From Lunatimonas sp. (lineage in GTDB: Bacteria > Bacteroidota > Bacteroidia > Cytophagales > Cyclobacteriaceae), in the NCBI RefSeq assembly GCF_020832325.1, contig NZ_JAFIEU010000037.1, positions 1 through 64,000 on the forward strand: 64,000 nucleotides of DNA, given 5' to 3'. Position numbers and translations under genes: made by a program. Shown in pieces: positions 33,690 through 43,611 of the stretch. Under the pieces are notes generated by a model. That model ran no database searches. It was given only the letters and a program-made list of their open reading frames with translations, and was not told where the DNA came from. How positions within the stretch are numbered: the first letter of the stretch is position 1; each line of letters opens with the position of its first letter.

Positions 33690-35141
33690 TCAAGGCGTTT
33701 TGTTACCGACAGGCAACACCTCCACGGTGAGAGAATCGACCACGTTTACCTCAAACCCCAGATTAACTGTCAGCTTTGCAAGTTGGCCTTCCAATTGATT
33801 TGCCCCGGCGGCAGTTACACGGGTCTCCCATGCGTATAAGCTTCGGAGGTTTCTCAGGTCCGAGAGCTTGGCGATGCCCTGATCTCCTACTTGAGAACCG
33901 TAAATATTCAAAAACTCCAAATAAGTCAGCCCTTTTAAATGATCCATTCCCGAATCGGAGATCGGTGTCTTTTCGAGCCTAAGCTTGGTGAGGTTTTTTA
34001 GCTTCCCAACAGGAGCAAGCCCCTGATCTGAGATTGCACTTTCCTTTAGGTCCAGCCAAGTGATCTGCTCGGGAAAACTCTCTGCCAGTCCCGCCAACAG
34101 ATCCTCCACAGGTAGCTTCTTGTCAATGGCTACTTGAAGCCAATTTGAATTCGCCGCCAAGGTTTTGATCATAACGCCTTGATCCCGAAACGCCTTGATC
34201 TTTTCTGCACTGGGTACAGGTGGCTCCGAAGCCAATAGGATCTCCACCTCGGATTTGTTGGCATTGGGATCCACCAATGTTTGCAAAATTTCGTCGATCG
34301 AACCGTCCACATTTACTTCAGCCACCTTCTTGTCAAAGGGAGCACCCTCGGAAATCCACCACTCCAAAAGGGCTACCTGCTGATCGGTAAGCTGGGTCTT
34401 GCCCTTGGGGGGCATGTGCTCGTCATCGGTCTCGGGCAGGTGAATCCGCTGGAGCAGCAAACTCTGTGCTGGATCACCGGCTACAAATGCCGCCCCGCTC
34501 TCTCCGCCGCGCTGCATGGCCTGTACCGTGTGCATTTGCAGGTCTCCCTTCTTTTTGCTTGCGTTGTGACAGGAATTGCAGCGCATTTCTAAAATTGGAT
34601 GCACGATATCGCCAAACACCTCTGCCTCTTGCAGATTGGTGATCAGTTTGGGCCCTTTGGATCGCTCCAAGCCTACCAAGGCACGAAGGCCATTGGGCAT
34701 GTTTTGGGTCAGGTAGTTACTTCCATGGGTTAGCGAACCGCCGTAATGCCCAGCACCGCCCAAAAAAACCATCATTAGAACCAAACTTCCGGTGTAGGCC
34801 TTTTTTAGCTTATCGGTACCCTTTTCCTCGTACTGCCGCTGTAGCCACCAGGTTCCGAAGGCAAAGATCACCAATGCTATTCCAAGCCATTGGTGGATTC
34901 CTAGGAGGTCCTCACTATAGCCCCCATCGCGGGCTAGCATTAGCCCAAGGATAGCCGCCACCAAGGCAGAAATCGCTCCAATAAACAACGTAAATCCTAC
35001 CGCGGGCCGCAGTGCCCGGTATTTTTCCTTCTTTGATACAAACTCCAATAAAACCGCCATTACCAAGAACCCTATGGGTAGGTGTAGAAATAACGGGTGA
35101 AATCTTCCCAAAAACAGCAGCAAATCGCCTGATTCCTCCAT
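33690..35141 (-). CDS. Membrane-bound c-type cytochrome with leucine-rich repeats
   Basis: 483 residues in three parts. Residues 10-130 hold four membrane helices of a DUF2231-like type (FHPLFLHLPIGFLVMAVLL). Residues 175-270 are a planctomycete-type cytochrome C domain (PSCyt1-like) with one haem site Cys188-Asn-Ser-Cys191-His192 and an HMPPKGK loop whose Met may be the second ligand. Residues 335-460 contain leucine-rich repeats (ITWLDLKESAISDQGLAPVG, LTKLRLEKTPISDSGMDHL). The haem and LRR parts should face the periplasm. Third gene of a tight operon with the DUF1501 gene (15-base gap) and the DUF1553 gene. Function of the whole module is unknown; electron transfer to an outer partner is an inference. 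Confidence 0.85.
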   Translation of the reverse strand: MEESGDLLLFLGRFHPLFLHLPIGFLVMAVLLEFVSKKEKYRALRPAVGFTLFIGAISALVAAILGLMLARDGGYSEDLLGIHQWLGIALVIFAFGTWWLQRQYEEKGTDKLKKAYTGSLVLMMVFLGGAGHYGGSLTHGSNYLTQNMPNGLRALVGLERSKGPKLITNLQEAEVFGDIVHPILEMRCNSCHNASKKKGDLQMHTVQAMQRGGESGAAFVAGDPAQSLLLQRIHLPETDDEHMPPKGKTQLTDQQVALLEWWISEGAPFDKKVAEVNVDGSIDEILQTLVDPNANKSEVEILLASEPPVPSAEKIKAFRDQGVMIKTLAANSNWLQVAIDKKLPVEDLLAGLAESFPEQITWLDLKESAISDQGLAPVGKLKNLTKLRLEKTPISDSGMDHLKGLTYLEFLNIYGSQVGDQGIAKLSDLRNLRSLYAWETRVTAAGANQLEGQLAKLTVNLGFEVNVVDSLTVEVLPVGNKTP

Positions 35142-35156
35142 GTGTGTAATTTGTTT

Positions 35157-36635
35157 CTATGCAATAACTTTATGAACTACCTTGCCTGCCACATCCGTAA
35201 GCCGGAAATCCCTTCCCTGCGCAAAGTAGGTAAACTTCTCGTGATCCATACCTGCCAAATGCAGAATGGTTGCCTGTAGGTCGTGTACATGCACCTTGTC
35301 TTTTATCCCGTAGTAGCCAATTTCGTCCGTCTCTCCCAAACTGAATCCCCCTTTGACTCCGCCTCCAGCCATCCAAATGGGGAAAGCCTCGGTGTGGTGG
35401 TCCCTGCCTTTAAACGGCCAAACCCGACCTCCACGATTTTCCTGCATGGGTGTACGCCCGAACTCCCCTCCCCATACGACCAAGGTCTCATCCAGTAATC
35501 CACGTTGCTTGAGATCTTTCACCAAAGCAGCCATGGGACGGTCCACTTGGCCGCACTTCTTTACCAAGCCATTTTCCAAGGAGTCACCCTCGCTCACACC
35601 ATGGGTATCCCAACCCCAGTCAAACAACTGTACAAACCTCACTCCCTGCTCTACCAACCTTCTGGCAAGGAGGCAATTGTTGGCAAAGGAAGTTTTTCCA
35701 GGTTCGGTACCATACATCTGATGGATGTATTCCGGCTCGTCTTTGATGTCCATCACTTCGGGAACGGATGTCTGCATGCGAAAAGCCATTTCGTACTGAG
35801 AAATGCGGGTTAATATCTCGGGATCACCCACCTCCTGGTATTCTTTTTCATTGACTTGGTTGATAGCATCTATGGTTCGTCGGCGCAGGTCGCCACTCAT
35901 GCCTTCGGGGTTAGATACATACAAGACTGGATCCCCCTCCGAACGACACTGAACTCCTTGGTAGACAGACGGTAAAAAACCACTCCCCCAGACCGATTTG
36001 CCGGCATCCGGGGTATTGCCGCCGGACACCAACACGATAAATCCAGGCAAATTTTCATTGTCCGTACCCAATCCATAGGTCACCCAGGAGCCCATGCTTG
36101 GCCGCCCCAGCCTGGGACCGCCGGTCTGCAACAACAATTGAGCTGGAGCGTGGTTAAACTCGTCGGTGTGCATGGTTTTTATCAAGCTGACATCATCCAC
36201 TATCGTCGAAAAATGAGGCAAGAGGTCAGATACCATCATGCCCGATTCTCCCCTAGGGTGAAACGCTGCCTGAGGACCCAACATTTTGGGAACTCCTTGT
36301 ATAAATGCGAATTTCTTCCCCTCCAGCAGGGATTGTGGGCAATCCTTGCCATCGAGCTTGGCCAATTCGGGCTTATAGTCAAACAACTCCAACTGAGAAG
36401 GTGCCCCTGCCATGTGCAGGTAAATGATGCGCTTGGCTTTGGGTGCAAAATGGGGAAGCTTGGCGGCCAGTCCCTCCATAACCTGCTTGGCCTTTTGTTC
36501 CTCGTTTGGAGACGGACCACAGGCCATCATGGAGCCAAAGGCCACAGACCCCAGACCTGCTGCACATTGTTTTAGAAAATGCCTTCGGGTCTGTTGCTGT
36601 AAAGATCTAAATTGCAGTTCCTGCAGTAAATTCAT
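35157..36635 (-). CDS. DUF1501 protein, Tat-exported
   Basis: 492 residues of the DUF1501 family, which belongs to the alkaline-phosphatase/sulfatase superfamily by fold but has no proven reaction. The N-terminus [19 protein letters not shown] is a twin-arginine signal; export with a folded metal site is likely. Conserved DUF1501 segments: [74 protein letters not shown]. The Asp/His pattern resembles phosphatase-type metal ligands. It lies 12 bases after the DUF1553 cytochrome gene and 15 before the cytochrome/LRR gene. A paralogue is at 51439-52893, in the same neighbour arrangement. Confidence 0.9.
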   Translation of the reverse strand: MNLLQELQFRSLQQQTRRHFLKQCAAGLGSVAFGSMMACGPSPNEEQKAKQVMEGLAAKLPHFAPKAKRIIYLHMAGAPSQLELFDYKPELAKLDGKDCPQSLLEGKKFAFIQGVPKMLGPQAAFHPRGESGMMVSDLLPHFSTIVDDVSLIKTMHTDEFNHAPAQLLLQTGGPRLGRPSMGSWVTYGLGTDNENLPGFIVLVSGGNTPDAGKSVWGSGFLPSVYQGVQCRSEGDPVLYVSNPEGMSGDLRRRTIDAINQVNEKEYQEVGDPEILTRISQYEMAFRMQTSVPEVMDIKDEPEYIHQMYGTEPGKTSFANNCLLARRLVEQGVRFVQLFDWGWDTHGVSEGDSLENGLVKKCGQVDRPMAALVKDLKQRGLLDETLVVWGGEFGRTPMQENRGGRVWPFKGRDHHTEAFPIWMAGGGVKGGFSLGETDEIGYYGIKDKVHVHDLQATILHLAGMDHEKFTYFAQGRDFRLTDVAGKVVHKVIA

Positions 36636-36647
36636 TGGGTCTTTTCA

Positions 36648-39467
36648 TTAAGATTTCATCACAAATTCGTCCAGGTTCATGATCACATTCGCCATGACCG
36701 TCAATACCGCCAATTCCTTGTCCTCTTCTCCCGTGAACTGGCAAATGGCTTCCGGGTCGTTGTCAAAGTATACCTGAGTTTCCGCATATAATTTTTCCAG
36801 TGCTTCCAGCTTTTCCGGATCAATGCCCCGCAGCATGGCAAAGCTATACATCAAAGACAGCTTATCAGCAGGGGCGGCTCCTGCTTGCGACCCCTCCAAT
36901 ACCCGCTTGGCTAAAAACAGCGAGGTTTCCAAATACACTGGATCGTTTAATCCCACCAAGGCCTGCAAAGGCGTATTGGTATCTATCCGCCTCGGCAGGC
37001 AGAATTCACGGCTGGGAGCGTCGAAGGTAATAAACGAGGGGTAGGGACTGGTCCTTCTCCAAAAGGTATAAAGTGCCCTTCGGTACTTGTCTTCGCCTTT
37101 GCTGGTTGTCCATTTTTCGCCCCCGCTGTACACGACCTGCCAGATTCCATCGGGCTGCTCGGGCATGACACTGGGCCCGTACATCTTGGAGCTTAGCAGA
37201 CCACTGACGGCCAATGCTTGGTCACGAACCTGTTCGGCCGTTAACCGGGTACGTGGTCCCCTCGCCAGCAGGTAATTGTTCGGATCCCTGGTTTCCAGGT
37301 CCTCCCGCATGTGAGAGGATTGCCGGTAGGTGGCCGACATGACCAATTGCTTGATCAATGGTTTGAGTTGCCAGTCATGTTCGTGCATGAATTGAAGTGC
37401 TAGCCAGTCCAACAGCTCGGGGTGGGTAGGAGCAAACCCTTGGGAACCGAAATCCTCTAATGTCTCGACAATTCCCAACCCAAACAATTGCTCCCAAATC
37501 CTGTTTACCAACACCCTTGCAGAAAGTGGGTTATCTGTGGAAACCAGCCACTGTGCCAGTCCCAGGCGGTTACTTGGATAAGATTCGAAGGAGTTCCATT
37601 TTTCCGGGACACCGGGAGAAACTTCCTTCCCTCTAACCAGCCAATTCCCTTTCTCAAAGACATGGGACGCCCTCCGATGGCTTTCCGGTAGATCCACCAT
37701 GATGGGAGTGGTAACCTTTGGCTTGGTGCTATTTAGTAGGTCATATAAGGTGCTAGCGACTTCCTCGTACCCATCGCTACCTTCGCCAGGCAATGACTCA
37801 TGAAATACCATCCATTCAATGATACACCCCGAACCCTCGGGACCATTGATCACCAAGTATAGATCCCGCTTGCCGACTGTCGGGTCCACAGGAAAGGAGA
37901 CCGTTTGGTACAGGGTATATTCTTTATTCTTCTTCTCTTTTTTATCGTATTCCGTACGGAACTTGCGCTCTATGGGAAGGGTGCCGATCAACTCTCCGTC
38001 TTTCGAATCAAGGCGCAGTTCCATGTTACCCATGCTCTTGTCCGCACGGTACCGAAGCATTAGCCGATCCTTTCCGGTTAAAGGGAGGTCTTTGATACGG
38101 GAATACACACTATCCGCCACTTTAAAGGTGGAGGTGCCCAATACCGGCAGACCCTTTTCAATCTGTTCGACATAGTGGGGATGTATTTTGGGTTCGCCGA
38201 TTCGAATCAGCTTTTCGAAGTAGTCGACCTTGCTATTTGCTACCGAAGAATCTGTCTTTTCGCCGACCCACTTCTTTATGGCGTCGAGTTTTGCTTCATC
38301 TTCTTCTTCTTTGTATTGGATTAGGACCGGGGCCTCACTCGGAATATCCGCATCCGCACTTTGATTAAAAAATGCGATGGAACGATAAAAGTCTTCGTGA
38401 CGAATGGGATCATAAGGATGGCTGTGGCATTGCACACATTCCATGGTAGTCCCCTGAAGTACAGACCACGTGGTGTTGACCCGATCGATTAGTGCTGCAA
38501 CGCGGAATTCCTCATTGTCAGTGCCACCCTCGTCATTATTCATCGAGTTACGATGAAACGCCGTGGCAATATATAGCTCATCGGTTGGGGTGGGGAGAAG
38601 GTCTCCCGCAAGTTGCTCGGTTACAAACTGGTCAAATGGCTTGTTAGTGTTTAATGCCCTTATGAGCCAGTCCCTGTATTTCCAAATACTTCGGTGTCGG
38701 TCGGATTCGTATCCTTTGGAATCGGCATAGCGAGCTAAATCCATCCACATGGCGGCCCAACGTTCCCCATAAGCAGGGGATGCCAATAGCCTATCCACTA
38801 CGCGCTCATAGGCCTCCGGTGAGTCGTCTTCTAAGAATGCCGTAGTCTCTTCCAGGGTAGGTGGCAATCCTGACAAGTCTAAACTGATCCTGCGCAGCAG
38901 GGTAAAGCGGTCCGCCATTGGATTGGGCAACAGCTTTTCCCGGTCCAACTTGGCAAGAACAAAGCGATCGATGTCGTTTTGGATCCAAGGGGAGGAAATA
39001 TTTGGCACCTCCTTAGGCTGGGGAGGAATATATGCCCAGTGATCCTTCCATTTAGCACCCTGATTGATCCAACGGGTTAACAGGTCGATTTCCTCCTCAT
39101 CCAATGGGTCACTCTCCAACGGCATTCGTAACTCCGGATCGTGGTGTCTGATGCGCTTGATCAACTCACTTTTGCGCACACTTCCGGGAACAATGGCCCG
39201 TTCTCCAGACTCATTTACTTCCAAGGCTTCTTCCTCAAATAGCAGACTGAATCCGCCTGATTTCTTTACTCCACCGTGACAGGCTATGCATTTCTTATTA
39301 AAGATTGGCCGGATATGGGTATTGAAGTCTACCTCCTCTCCCAATACGAAAGCCGGAAGGAACTTGTGCTTATCTTCAAAAGAGACAGAATACGCAATCC
39401 AAACAAACAGCCAAAGGAAGACTGCAACGGAAACAAGAGCTTTCCATCTGGTAGTAATGATTTTCAT
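36648..39467 (-). CDS. Planctomycete-type cytochrome with DUF1549 and DUF1553 domains
   Basis: 939 residues from the start at 39467 (a further in-frame ATG at 39512 only adds a hydrophilic tail). One N-terminal membrane helix (about 9-28), then a PSCyt1-type haem domain with Cys60-Ile-Ala-Cys63-His64; DUF1549/PSCyt2 (about 160-370) with DRLLASPAYGERWAAMWMDLARYAD and a second haem site Cys344-Val-Gln-Cys347-His348; and DUF1553/PSD1 at the C-terminus with NRLGLAQWLVSTDNPLSARV and NTPLQALVGLNDPVYLE. Likely membrane-anchored and periplasmic, with two haems. First gene of the three-gene operon. The reaction is unknown; such proteins are abundant in Planctomycetes next to sulfatases, which fits this neighbourhood. 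Confidence 0.9.
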   Translation of the reverse strand: MKIITTRWKALVSVAVFLWLFVWIAYSVSFEDKHKFLPAFVLGEEVDFNTHIRPIFNKKCIACHGGVKKSGGFSLLFEEEALEVNESGERAIVPGSVRKSELIKRIRHHDPELRMPLESDPLDEEEIDLLTRWINQGAKWKDHWAYIPPQPKEVPNISSPWIQNDIDRFVLAKLDREKLLPNPMADRFTLLRRISLDLSGLPPTLEETTAFLEDDSPEAYERVVDRLLASPAYGERWAAMWMDLARYADSKGYESDRHRSIWKYRDWLIRALNTNKPFDQFVTEQLAGDLLPTPTDELYIATAFHRNSMNNDEGGTDNEEFRVAALIDRVNTTWSVLQGTTMECVQCHSHPYDPIRHEDFYRSIAFFNQSADADIPSEAPVLIQYKEEEDEAKLDAIKKWVGEKTDSSVANSKVDYFEKLIRIGEPKIHPHYVEQIEKGLPVLGTSTFKVADSVYSRIKDLPLTGKDRLMLRYRADKSMGNMELRLDSKDGELIGTLPIERKFRTEYDKKEKKNKEYTLYQTVSFPVDPTVGKRDLYLVINGPEGSGCIIEWMVFHESLPGEGSDGYEEVASTLYDLLNSTKPKVTTPIMVDLPESHRRASHVFEKGNWLVRGKEVSPGVPEKWNSFESYPSNRLGLAQWLVSTDNPLSARVLVNRIWEQLFGLGIVETLEDFGSQGFAPTHPELLDWLALQFMHEHDWQLKPLIKQLVMSATYRQSSHMREDLETRDPNNYLLARGPRTRLTAEQVRDQALAVSGLLSSKMYGPSVMPEQPDGIWQVVYSGGEKWTTSKGEDKYRRALYTFWRRTSPYPSFITFDAPSREFCLPRRIDTNTPLQALVGLNDPVYLETSLFLAKRVLEGSQAGAAPADKLSLMYSFAMLRGIDPEKLEALEKLYAETQVYFDNDPEAICQFTGEEDKELAVLTVMANVIMNLDEFVMKS

Positions 39468-39793
39468 AAGGGATTGAGGCAATTCGACTAGTATTGGTTT
39501 GAACAATCTCAAATTAACGGAAACAAAGTAAGTAAATAAACCCTCAATTCAAAACCAGCCACTGCAAAATACATGCTCAAAAAATGGGCGTGCACACGTA
39601 CGAAGCAAAAGAATGGGACAAGTGGTCATTAGCAGGGATGAATCCGAAAAAGTATTTCATTCGACGGATTCAACCAGCATTGATTGAACGGCCAATTGAC
39701 CTAAAAAACAGCAAAAAACGTCAGCTGCCTGTACCTTCATCCAAAAAAAAGGCAGTCTCTGATTGCTCAGGACTGCCCCAATTTGCTCATCCA
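39468..39793. other. Spacer between mlrC-like and DUF1553 genes
   Basis: Contains the terminator at 39743-39778 for the upstream M81 gene and, nearer 39467, AT-rich sequence that probably holds the operon promoter, though no exact TAnnTTTG box is present. Confidence 0.5.
39743..39778 (-). terminator. Intrinsic terminator of the M81 peptidase gene
   Basis: Arms GGCAGTC (39751-39757) and GACTGCC (39771-39777) extended inward by CTGA/TCAG, with an eight-A run on the plus strand, i.e. a T-run after the hairpin on the minus strand. It is 17 bases after the stop of the gene at 39794. Confidence 0.75.
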
Positions 39794-41380
39794 TTACATT
39801 TCATGGGAGAGTGGAATAAGTACTGCCCGCAGATCCGGGTCTGCCATGTCCCTATCAAAGGGAAACATAGGTCGATTGATCCGCCTGTATTCCAGTCGAT
39901 CCAAGTCCTGATCCACGCCTCCAGGCGTCAGCGCCATAATCCAGTCTGCCCGCATATCGTACAGTTCAGGTACCAAGTATCCAATTTTCACTACCACAAT
40001 ATCCGCTTCCCGGGGATTGAGGCCTAACCTGGTAAAGTCTGACTCCCGGTGATAGGGTTTTCGCTTTTTGGTGACTATCACATGGGCACTGCCCACTTTT
40101 ATCACCACCTCTGTCTCCGCATTTCGGTCTCCGTGCTCGATGGCAAGGACGGTACCCTCCAGCAGTACGGGAGGAGCAAAGCGGTCATCCACCGCCGCCC
40201 CGGCCTTCGCCGAAACCCTATTTCCCACACCAGCCTGTACCGCAGCTTCTACGAATTCCGGGCCCGGCAGCGAGGCATAGATCAGCGTAGGTCCGGATTC
40301 CTGCTTAAACTCCGGACGCTTTAGGATCTCGTGCATGGTCCAGGTTACGTCACCTGCACCTCCGGCCGTCGGGTTATCGCCCATATCACTGATCATAAAG
40401 GGCTTTTTATCGCTTTTCACCGCTTGGTCCAATGCCTCTTTCAAAGTTGCCGTAGGTGCTATAAAGTCAAACTCATTGCGCACCTCCCAGAATGCACGTG
40501 CCAGTTCCTCGGCGGTAGTGGTTACTACTGCTTTGTCATCTCCGGTGACCATCACTACTCCTTGATTGCGGGGCTCGTCAGCCCACGCATAGCCTATCCA
40601 AATAGCAGCGTCGATCACGCCATCCCTTTCAGCTGCCGGATACACCTTGGCATAGAGGCTCTTACCTGGCTCCACGCGGGTACTGGTTTTTTCACCGGGC
40701 AACAAGATGGGCACGGGGATCCATGCCTTATAGGCCGGCTTTCCCTTACCACTCTCTAACCGGTCAAGTAAGTTATCCATTGCCCTCTTTTTGGATTCCA
40801 ACGCATCTTCGTGGGGTGCCATGCGGTAACAAGTAATAATGTCTGAATGCCCTGCGAGTTCGCGGGTAACGTTTCCGTGCAGGTCCATGGACGTAGAGAT
40901 CAGGGTCTCCTTGCCGACAACTTCCCGGATACGGGTTATCAAGTCACCTTCCGGGTCGTCCAAACCTTGTACGCTCATCGCACCGTGAATGTCAAAAAAC
41001 AATCCATCATAGGGCAGGTTTTCCTTTAGCATATCCAGGGTTTTGCTAACCATGGACTCGTAAGCTTCCCGGGACACAATGCCACCCGGAATGGCATGGC
41101 CCCGAAAGGTTGGAAACCACTGGGCCCGTTGGCGATTGGCTGAGTCGGGCGCCATAAAAGGGTAATAAGAGAAAATCTCCTCCCCTACCCGTGCTTGAAA
41201 GGCATCTTCATGGGTTACCGCAGGAGAAAAGGTGCTTGACTCAATGGCCAATCCAGCGATTGCCACGCGGGGCAGTTTTTTCGCACTTCCTTCGCTACCT
41301 GACCCAGAGCAGGCTGCTGTGAACAGTGCCAAAGTCCCCATAGCTACTAGGGAGACAATTTTGTGATAAAAAGCATTCAT
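39794..41380 (-). CDS. M81 family (MlrC-like) lipoprotein
   Basis: 528 residues. Signal with lipobox TAA-Cys24 indicates a membrane-anchored exported protein. The rest matches the MlrC/M81 family, two-domain zinc proteins named for the microcystin-degradation enzyme: VAIAGLAIESSTFSPAVT at the start, DGLFFDIHGAMSVQGLDDPEG and MDLHGNVTRELAGHSDIITCYRMAPHED with probable metal-binding Asp and His residues, and ISDMGDNPTAGGAGD before the C-terminal domain. Most relatives are cytosolic or of unknown substrate, and there is no evidence of microcystin use here. It is divergent from the phosphatase gene at 41770, with a terminator after it. Confidence 0.88.
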   Translation of the reverse strand: MNAFYHKIVSLVAMGTLALFTAACSGSGSEGSAKKLPRVAIAGLAIESSTFSPAVTHEDAFQARVGEEIFSYYPFMAPDSANRQRAQWFPTFRGHAIPGGIVSREAYESMVSKTLDMLKENLPYDGLFFDIHGAMSVQGLDDPEGDLITRIREVVGKETLISTSMDLHGNVTRELAGHSDIITCYRMAPHEDALESKKRAMDNLLDRLESGKGKPAYKAWIPVPILLPGEKTSTRVEPGKSLYAKVYPAAERDGVIDAAIWIGYAWADEPRNQGVVMVTGDDKAVVTTTAEELARAFWEVRNEFDFIAPTATLKEALDQAVKSDKKPFMISDMGDNPTAGGAGDVTWTMHEILKRPEFKQESGPTLIYASLPGPEFVEAAVQAGVGNRVSAKAGAAVDDRFAPPVLLEGTVLAIEHGDRNAETEVVIKVGSAHVIVTKKRKPYHRESDFTRLGLNPREADIVVVKIGYLVPELYDMRADWIMALTPGGVDQDLDRLEYRRINRPMFPFDRDMADPDLRAVLIPLSHEM

Positions 41381-41409
41381 GATAGATATGTTAGGTTGGT
41401 TGATGGAAT

Positions 41410-41417
41410 CAAAAATA
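41410..41417 (-). promoter_or_regulatory. Putative -7 box of the M81 gene
   Basis: Minus strand TATTTTTG fits TAnnTTTG, 30 bases before the start at 41380; TTTG at 41432-41435 is only 14 bases further up. Confidence 0.35.
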
Positions 41418-41711
41418 AAAAACCCTGGTCACAAAAGAAATATTTTTAGGTTTTATATCTCAAACCTTTGATTTTTTTAAAAAAGTTGATCGTAGTTACT
41501 GAATAAAATCACGCCCAATTCAGAGGAAATGCGGCAAAGGTAGGGTATAACTCGTTACGCTCATCTGCATTGCCTAATGGTTGCATTCTCAATGCTATCG
41601 ACCTGTTGAAATCGGCATATTTTACAAAGTGCATCTGCCAGAAGGGAGGTATCTTGTGAATACTTCATCATCCCTTACCAATTTCTTAACCTACGCATAA
41701 CCTCGGATTCG

Positions 41712-41719
41712 TAACTTTG
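41712..41719 (+). promoter_or_regulatory. Putative -7 box of the phosphatase gene
   Basis: TAACTTTG fits TAnnTTTG exactly, 51 bases before the start at 41770; no clean -33 TTTG is found. Confidence 0.4.
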
Positions 41720-41769
41720 GGGCTATTCGGCAAATACAAAACAACCAACTATTTTTCGTACCTTACTAC

Positions 41770-43332
41770 ATGAAAAAACTACTTGTAACCCTCTCCCTAC
41801 TAGCCGCCTTCCAATGGAGTGTAGCGCAGGAGTACCGCGTATACAAAGCTCCTACCTTTCGCGAAGCCTGGAGCAAACCCTCAGATTATCCGGACCGGAT
41901 TGTCTTAAACTTTGGGGAGGATGCAGCAAGTCAGGCAAGCGTTACCTGGCGAACCGATACCACAATTAGTACGACCTTTGCCGAAATTGCAGTGGCTGAT
42001 GCAGCACCTACCTTCTGGCGAAATGCAAAGACAATTCCTGCTAAGACAGAATTATTCGATGCGTCCACGGTAGAATTGGCGCGGGTGAAGGCCCATTACC
42101 ATTCCGTGACCTTCACGGACCTGCATCCGGCTACCACCTACGCCTATCGGGTAGGAGATGGTGCGACTTGGAGTGAATGGATCCAATTCAGCACTGCCTC
42201 CGATGACAAGGACGAACCCTTCGCATTTTTATATGTGGGTGACGCACAAAACTACATCTTAGAGCTTTGGGCTAGGCTGATTCGGGAAGGGTATAGAAAA
42301 GCTCCCGATGCCAAGTTTATCATCCATGCCGGCGACCTGGTAAATACCACCCACCGGGATCAGGAATGGCACGAATGGTTTACCGCGGGAGGATTTATTC
42401 ACAGCATGGTACCCTCCATCTCTACCCCTGGAAACCACGAATACCGCAGCATCCCCGAGTGGGACGGACCAGATGCGGACCGCAGGCTGTCGGTTCATTG
42501 GAGGCCACAATTCACCTTTCCGGAAAATGGACCTGAAGGGGTCGACGAACTAGCCGAGACGGTGTACTATACAGACTACCAAAATGCCCGGATTATTTCC
42601 CTAAATAGCAATGTGATGCAAGCCGAGCAAATCCCTTGGCTGGAAGAAATCCTCGCTAATAACCCACAAAAATGGACGATCGTCACGTATCACCACCCCT
42701 TATTCTCTGCATCCGAAGGAAGGGATAATACACGTCTTCGGGAGGCATGGAAACCATTATTTGACAAGTATAAGGTAGACCTGGCCTTACAGGGCCACGA
42801 TCACACCTATGCCCGGGGCCGAGTATCACCCGGTGACAACGTGTTGGACGGAGTCAATGCCCGCGATAAAACAGGTACCGTATACGTCGTTTCGGTGAGT
42901 GGTGGAAAGATGTACGAACTAAAAGAGAACGGGTGGAACGATTACGAAGCGGATCGGGATCATGCTGCGGAAAACACCCAACTGTTTCAGGTTATTCGTA
43001 TCGCGGGAGATAAGTTAAGTTTCGAATCCTACACAGCAGTTGGCGAACTGTACGATGCCTTCGATCTGAAGAAGCAAGCCGATGGCACAAATATCTTTAC
43101 GGAGCGGAAATCCGAAGCGATCCCTGAAAGGCGTTTTGCTAACACGATCCCCTACCAAGACCCTTTGCCGGATCACCTACATCGGATCCTTCAAAACCGG
43201 TATCCAGATCATGCCATTACCAGGGTAAGTGCCAGAAAAGAAGGTAGCACCACAGTTTTTGCCGTCCGGATGGAAAAAGGTCGGGAAAGGCTGGAGTTTC
43301 AAATCGACGAAAACGGAAAAATTTGGGAATAG
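41770..43332 (+). CDS. Purple-acid-phosphatase-like metallophosphoesterase, exported
   Basis: 520 residues with a signal peptide (LLVTLSLLAAFQWSVAQ). Residues 35-145 form a fibronectin-III-like N-terminal domain (LNFGEDAASQASVTWRTD, TYAYRVGDG), as in purple acid phosphatases. The metallophosphoesterase domain follows with all metal-site blocks: VGDAQNY, IHAGDLVN, STPGNHEYR, TYHHPLFSA and LQGHDHTYARGR. The Tyr of GDAQNY sits where the coloured Fe-ligand Tyr of PAPs occurs. It should release phosphate from esters outside the cytoplasm. A C-terminal region (about 440-520) is unassigned. It stands alone and is convergent with the sulfatase at 43612. Confidence 0.9.
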   Translation: MKKLLVTLSLLAAFQWSVAQEYRVYKAPTFREAWSKPSDYPDRIVLNFGEDAASQASVTWRTDTTISTTFAEIAVADAAPTFWRNAKTIPAKTELFDASTVELARVKAHYHSVTFTDLHPATTYAYRVGDGATWSEWIQFSTASDDKDEPFAFLYVGDAQNYILELWARLIREGYRKAPDAKFIIHAGDLVNTTHRDQEWHEWFTAGGFIHSMVPSISTPGNHEYRSIPEWDGPDADRRLSVHWRPQFTFPENGPEGVDELAETVYYTDYQNARIISLNSNVMQAEQIPWLEEILANNPQKWTIVTYHHPLFSASEGRDNTRLREAWKPLFDKYKVDLALQGHDHTYARGRVSPGDNVLDGVNARDKTGTVYVVSVSGGKMYELKENGWNDYEADRDHAAENTQLFQVIRIAGDKLSFESYTAVGELYDAFDLKKQADGTNIFTERKSEAIPERRFANTIPYQDPLPDHLHRILQNRYPDHAITRVSARKEGSTTVFAVRMEKGRERLEFQIDENGKIWE

Positions 43333-43508
43333 ATAGTGGATAGAATATGTGAAATTGGAGATAAAACAAAGCATAATGCACGAGTCTGCACCGGTACCGG
43401 AGAAATCTCTTTGGGTATAGTAAACACTACACCCAGCAGCAAACCGCCAGGACTCAAAAAACCTCATCGGACATCACGAAACTAGCATCCTTAACCCAAC
43501 CCAACATA

Positions 43509-43588
43509 TCGACGAACGCATATTTCCACCTACATCGCATAGCATAAATCATTTTAATCTCGACGAAGGCATATTTCGGAGATGTAGG
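43509..43588. repeat. Near-direct repeat with inverted tails
   Basis: TCGACGAACGCATATTTCC (43509-43527) recurs as TCGACGAAGGCATATTTCG (43560-43578), two mismatches. Behind the copies lie CCTACATC (43529-43536) and GATGTAGG (43581-43588), reverse complements of one another. The core AATCTCGACGAA appears again at 62694-62705. This resembles a small dispersed intergenic repeat. Confidence 0.5.
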
Positions 43589-43611
43589 ACGTAAGAACCA
43601 AGACGTAAGAT

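Larger units (their letters stand above)
41381..41769. other. Divergent promoter region of the M81 and phosphatase genes
   Basis: Gene-free. It holds one -7 box per direction (listed separately). The middle part (41500-41680) shows no hairpin or repeat I can support. Confidence 0.5.

Noticed and set aside
39584-40027. 147-codon plus-strand frame across the M81 gene end
   Set aside because: It crosses the terminator and runs antisense to the conserved C-terminus of the M81 protein.
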